Below are positions 51,501 to 57,500 of a DNA stretch of 64,000 nucleotides, piece after piece. Made by a program: the position numbers and the translations under genes. Within the stretch, counting starts at the first letter, position 1, and the number at the start of each line of letters is the position of its first letter. The notes under the pieces are model-generated. The model was not told the origin of the DNA and searched no databases. It was given only the letters and a program-made list of their open reading frames with translations. Source of the DNA: Diphasiastrum complanatum (Eukaryota > Streptophyta > Lycopodiopsida > Lycopodiales > Lycopodiaceae); contig CM055093.1 of the NCBI GenBank assembly GCA_029204225.1, positions 24,533,912 through 24,597,911 of the forward strand, written 5' to 3'.

Positions 51501-54500
51501 TGATATGGAGATCCAATACCCTCAGCAAAAGACGAGGACTCTGGTGGAAAGTAACATGCTGCAATAAAAAGATCTCTATCCAAGCCAATATCCCGACCCA
51601 CGATGCGAGTCCATGTGTAGCGGGCCTGCTCGTCATGTCGGATGAAGTCAATACTCGAGTGAAGAGCCTCCCTGTACAAGCAGGCGACCCCACCTGAACC
51701 ACGTCCACTACCAGATCTAGTCTCTCGTCGGAATACTGAATCCCATCTGTATCCAGGAAAGGAAGGAAGTCCTCGCTCTGGGCTCTCGTGTGTCTCCATG
51801 AAGAATAATTTATCCCTGCCTGTAATGAAATCAACAAGGTCACCTACCGTAGAAGATGAGTGTATGCCAGCACAGTTCCACACTCCAATCCGAAGGTGGT
51901 GTGGATGGGGCCCCGAGGTGCTCCCACCCCCGGGCACCCCAGATCCCTAGCACTGGGATCTGCTAGGTGCACTATCAAGAAAGCGCACTCGTCCATCTCG
52001 GTAAATGACTCGTCTGCCAGACTCACGGGCTGCCTGAAAGGCCTTACGCCTCTCCTCTACCTGGATATATGTGAGGTCGTCATCCATATAGATAGTGGTG
52101 CCACGAAGCTTGGCTCTGCAACGTAGAGCATCTCGGCGACTCTCTAGAGAGGTGAAACGGATAATGAGTGTAGCGGCATCTCTGGAGGTCCTCCAAGCTG
52201 TATCTAGCCCATCTGTCATATGTCCTAGGGTGGTCTCAAGAAATCTCGTGGCCTCGGCAGTGGCATCCTGTGTGTCTGGTATCCCACGAACCCTGATGTT
52301 GTGGGCCTTTTGCTCCCTCGACCTCTCTTCCAAAATGGTGGCGGAGATGACGGAAGAGATGGGGGCGCTAGGTTTGGTGCGTTTCTGCAAGACTGCTGCC
52401 CATGAATCTTTATGCTGCTCTATTTTATTCTCAAGCTCTTTTATCTTGGTGGTGGTTGATTCCAAAGCTGCAACCTGCTTAGTGTTGATCACCTGCTCTA
52501 ATGAAGCGACTTTGGACCGCAACACATTTTTTTCTTTGAGTAAGGAGATTATTCCTTTCAGTTGTGACAGTTCATGTTTCAAAAGCTGGAAATCAGCTTT
52601 CATTTGGTCAGCTTCCCAGGAAGAGAATAGTTCCGTTGATTTGGAGGGAGTGTATGGGATGGGTACCGCAGATTGGGGAGCTGTGGGTTCTTGAGGAATA
52701 GGGATAGGAAGAAGGCCTGTAGGAGTGGTCAGAGCAATAGGGTGGGCGATTGATGGAGATGAGGAAGATGCAGAAGAAGAAGAAGATGAAAGAGAGGGAG
52801 GAACCACAGAGGATAAAGAAGAGAGTGAGAGTGGGAAGAAGAAGAGGAGGAAGAAGAAGGTGCCACACCATCTATAGGCAGCAATGGCAGGTCTGAGGAC
52901 AGCGAGGGGGCAGCGATGGGGGAGGTATTAGTGTCTGCAAAGAGGGGGGGGGGGGGGGGCTGTTTCCAGCAGCGATGGAGCAGCTGTCTCCATCAGCGAT
53001 GGAGCGACTGTTGTTTCCAGCGAGGGAGGGGATGTTTCCATCGAGCGAGGGGGCAGCGAGGGAGGGGATGTTTTCAGCGAGGGAGGGGGAGGAGACAGGA
53101 TCGATTTCAGCGAGGGAGGGGGAGGAGTCAGTAGCGATTTCAGCGAGGGAGGGGGAGGAGACAATAGCGAGGGGGGAGCGGGTGGTCCGACGTGGAGGGA
53201 GTGAGGAGATGGCGCGAGAGACAGGAGGAGCAGATCCAGATCCACGTGGAGCCATCTCAGAGAGAGAGAGAGAGCTATATCAATGTCTTGTCGGTACCCG
53301 TAGATACAAAAGACTGATAAATACATCTCAAATGTGTAATAACCATAGGAGTGTAAATACGTCTCCATGAATAACAATAATAAGAGAGAGAGAGAGAGCT
53401 ATATCAATGTCTTGTCGGTACCCGTAGATACAAAAGACTGATAAATACATCTCAAATGTGTAATAACCATAGGAGTGTAAATACGTCTCCATGAATAACA
53501 ATAATGAGAGAGGGAGAGAGAGAGAGATGGATAGTGTAGAAAGAAAGAAAGCTTTATTAATGTCTTTTCCATGCCAAAGGCATATAAGACCAATAAGAGT
53601 ACATGTCAAGTATGTGGTTACCCTGGGAGCGTATATAAACGTCTCCAAGAAAGAAAACTATGCATAAAAGATGAACAATATAACGGTAAACTATAAATTG
53701 TCCATAAGTGGGAGCAAAAATAGCTACTCAGAGTAGAGAGGTTGGATGGACAAAGGGGAGGGATTTTCTCCCTTGATACTACTCCAAATCCTTGGCTGAT
53801 TTTTGCCCTCCAAAAGTGCCGACAATGATGTGGTCTCTCCTCCAAAAAGCCCAGTAGTAGTTTTTGCAAAACTGCCTCTACGGGCTGCATTCATGTTACC
53901 ATGTACTCAAGCTTCATTTCTCACCCCTAACCACTAAGTAGCATCATAAGTTGTTTCCTTTCACTGAGAGCGACCCGTAGACATTTGTGCCACTCAGTTT
54001 GGCTGGGTATAGCTCTTTGAACAACCGAGTCTTGGCTGCAATTTGCTCTATGTTCAAAAATCTCAGCCCATACACTATAACTTCTTCAATTTTCAGCCGA
54101 CTTCCGAGCCGTTTGATCCAGCACCAGTCTTTGCTATCCAGCGATAATCCTTCCTTAAATGGCATCAGCAAACTACATTGCATGACAATTTTCACGACTA
54201 GAAAGACCAAAAATACCGACCCTCAACCTTCGAGCATTGCCTACCATCAGTGAAAGCATACTGATGTATTCAATGTTGCAAATGCTTTCAATTGATCACA
54301 ATGGATCACAGCTCATAAACTAGAAACTAAATAAAACTCGTCAAAAATCCTATCAACTATAAGAAGACTTTCTGAGCATACTGAGGCTAGCCAGCCAGAA
54401 CTTCATGGGTGCAGCTAACCAAGCCCCACAATACTGAACATTATGCCAACCAACTTCCAGAAATTATGATGGGTAACATAGAAAGGAAAAGAAAAGAAAC

Positions 54501-57500
54501 AATTTTTAAAGGCAAGCACTGGGCAATACACAATAACAATCACAGGGCAAATAAACAGCTCTGATTTGCCAGCACTAACAATAAAAAACATACAGCCCAA
54601 AAGAAAGTCATCCATATTTGCCTTCTGCAGCCTCTCCCTAGCCCTGCCTTCCAATTCACTTCTAAAAGATCTTTCCAAACTCTTGAGACTAGAACAAATG
54701 AAAGGCAATTTCAGATATCTTAAACTGAGCAAATTGAGCTCAAAAATATTCAAGAAATACATCTGAGTCTTTGTATGTCAATCTTACTGTATTGCAACTT
54801 AAAAACAACTAATAGCAAAATGAGTATAACATCAATCATGTCTCAAATTGAAAGTCAGTTACTTTAAATTTTCTGTTTCTACATCAAGGACTCAGCAGCC
54901 AGCAAAGCATGGAATTGATTAATGGTGCCCAGATTCTGTTTTTGAGAACTGCATGTCATATAGATCCTTCAGATTCTCAAATTGTCGCCAACAAAGTCAA
55001 AGAATTTTCTTCACAGTTCCCTGGGCATCTCTTTTTGGCAGACTACACGGTAAGCAAACAATCTAAGAGGTGTACCTGTTCAACAAAGGTTTTCCAATTT
55101 TGGCACCTTGTTCTCCGCCACCAAAAGGAAACTTGAAGACTTCCTCCTTGAAATTTGGCAGGACTGATTGCTCAGTATGGCTAATGTCAGGTTTGTTGCT
55201 CTGTTTCTTTTGAGCCCACTTTAACAAAGAACATACTCTAATAGAAGCATCTGCACCAGCAGTGACAAGTATGCCACTTTTCGCATCATAGATACATCGC
55301 CAGATACCTCGACCCCTGAAGTTTCCGCAACCAATGGTTCATGTTCAAATGATACCATTTGTAACAGTGTTCACTAAAACTGACCCTAAGCCCTATACCT
55401 TAAACAGTAACAATCGTAACACTCTGCACTTAAGCTGATTTGGACTTGAAATAAAGCAGCAACTCATGTAGCAGTAAACCAGCTAACAAAAAGTGAGTCA
55501 CACACATATTCAATCATATATCAGGTATTGCATCAACTACTAAGACCCAACTTTCCTTATTGCAATATACAAGTAGAGTTCAAGGGGCACAGAACTTACA
55601 TGTGTCCTTTTAAGGCGGCCAAAAGCTTGCCATCAGATGCCCAAATTCGGCAAGTACAGTCCTCACTGGCTGTTACCAAAAGCTATACCCACAGATCCAA
55701 CAACCAAGTGAAAAATAAGTCTATAGATGCTGTACAAATGGATGATGAATAAGCCCTCTATGCTATTAGACCCCTATGAGACAATTCCTCTAGAGTTTTA
55801 TGAAAATGGAGAATTTGCCTCTTAAATCCCAAAAGCCCCAGACGTGTGCATGGATGACAAGTTCTGCAACAATAAGCATCAAAATTGAAACATAAAGACA
55901 AAACTCTTGTTAGGTCTTGGTTTTTTTTTAACCATTTTACTCATCTAACACACGAATGCAAAAACTATCATTGTTTTTTAAACTTACAATCCTGTCACTG
56001 TAGAGAAGCCTAAACATTGACTTACTTAAAAAGCTTACCTTTGAAACACTCCCACAAAGGATTGACAGATGGTAAAGTAAGACCGCAGATCAAAGTGTAA
56101 TTTGTAGGCTGGTCAGGGATTAGGTTAGGCTCTAGAGCTCATGGTCACATCAACCTAGCAAAAGTAACCAATCTTAAACAAGCACTTTTAGAGACTCGCT
56201 ACTTCAAATTCCAACTGACCTTATCATCAATATGACAATCCCAGATTCGTGCCGTGTGACCATAAAGTACAACCCTGGCTTCTCTTTTTATGTAACTACT
56301 CCCACAGAATTCCACATTTTCCTGCGCTTTTGAAAGGCTTACAGTCCAAACTCGTGCACTGGCAGTGGCACAAAGATTTAAGCATCTTAGACAAGGTGCT
56401 AGTCTCCAAGTTTACAAAAAACGAAAGTAATAGTACTAAGTCACAAGGATAGACAAATAAACACAACCCATTAGGAAAGAACATGGGTAGTCATTCTTGT
56501 CATGCTTAATTTAGCTTCTAATAAACAGCAGAGAATTTTCAAATAACAACTGACATTTGAAGAGATCAATCAAAAAGGTATTAAACTTTTGAAGAAAAAC
56601 TAAGATCCAGTAATGGTTATCTATCTCCACATTTGGAAGGAAAAACAAAATTCCCTCTGTCCAACTTCGCCAACTTTTGAGATTTCCTCGGCCTCGATGA
56701 CTTTGTGTAGTACAACAATGAGCCAGATAGACTGGTACAAGGCTAGCTTACCTCGACTGTTATGAATTTGCTTCATACAATAATAGAGTCGCAACGGTGG
56801 TGCATAGCCCAACGCTCAAAGAGGACTTTTTTCTTTTAAAAGATAGATATCAACCTACTTTCCAGTTTTGTGTGTATTATAAAAGCATTTCTTAAAAGAG
56901 AAGCCTGAAAAGGTGAGAGAACACAAGTGCCTGATTACACCAAGATAAACAGAATACTCAGATATATGTAACCTATATTTTGTTCACATCTTTATTGGAA
57001 TTCACAGCCACCTTTGAGGATAGATAAAAACCATGAAACTTTAACAACACGGCACAACAAGTTTAATCCATGAAAAGAACCCCCAAAACTAATTTATGTC
57101 GTGCAGCTAGCTGAGACACCAAATATCAAATCAATTTACAGAGATAACCATCAACAAAGCTTGCTCACTCAAGCAAAAGAACCAGCTAGGTACAGCCATA
57201 CCAGCCCATAGATGCGCGGACGATTCTAGAATCGCGATTCACGATTCGCTCAGGGGTCGCGAATTGCGATTCGCAAAAAAATTTCCTTTTTTTTTTTGTT
57301 AATACATGAAATATAAGTGTCAGGATTCAGTAGAAAGAGAATACATAGAGGATTAAGATTGAATGGGTTTCCAGTAGGTTCCGAAGCAGAAATGGCAGGA
57401 ATACGACCAGAAATGGCAGGAATAGGTCTCTGAGATTTAGACATATAAATACCATTCATACAAATAGTAGTACTTCTGTTGTTCATACATATGCATGCTA

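Larger units (their letters stand above)
48366..53258 (-). mobile_element. Full-length LINE, family A, minus strand (sense to WDR6)
   Basis: About 4.9 kb. On the minus strand: 5' region (53258-52870), ORF1, UAG, ORF2, 3' UTR, stem-loop ATGCC-TTTT-GGCAT (48422-48409), ATTAATAAAGC and a TTTC/TC tail at 48388-48366. Its 5' end touches the GA tract at 53259-53273. ORF2 has a 2-nt deletion near 51407 and a ~330-bp deletion near 49573. Confidence 0.9.
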
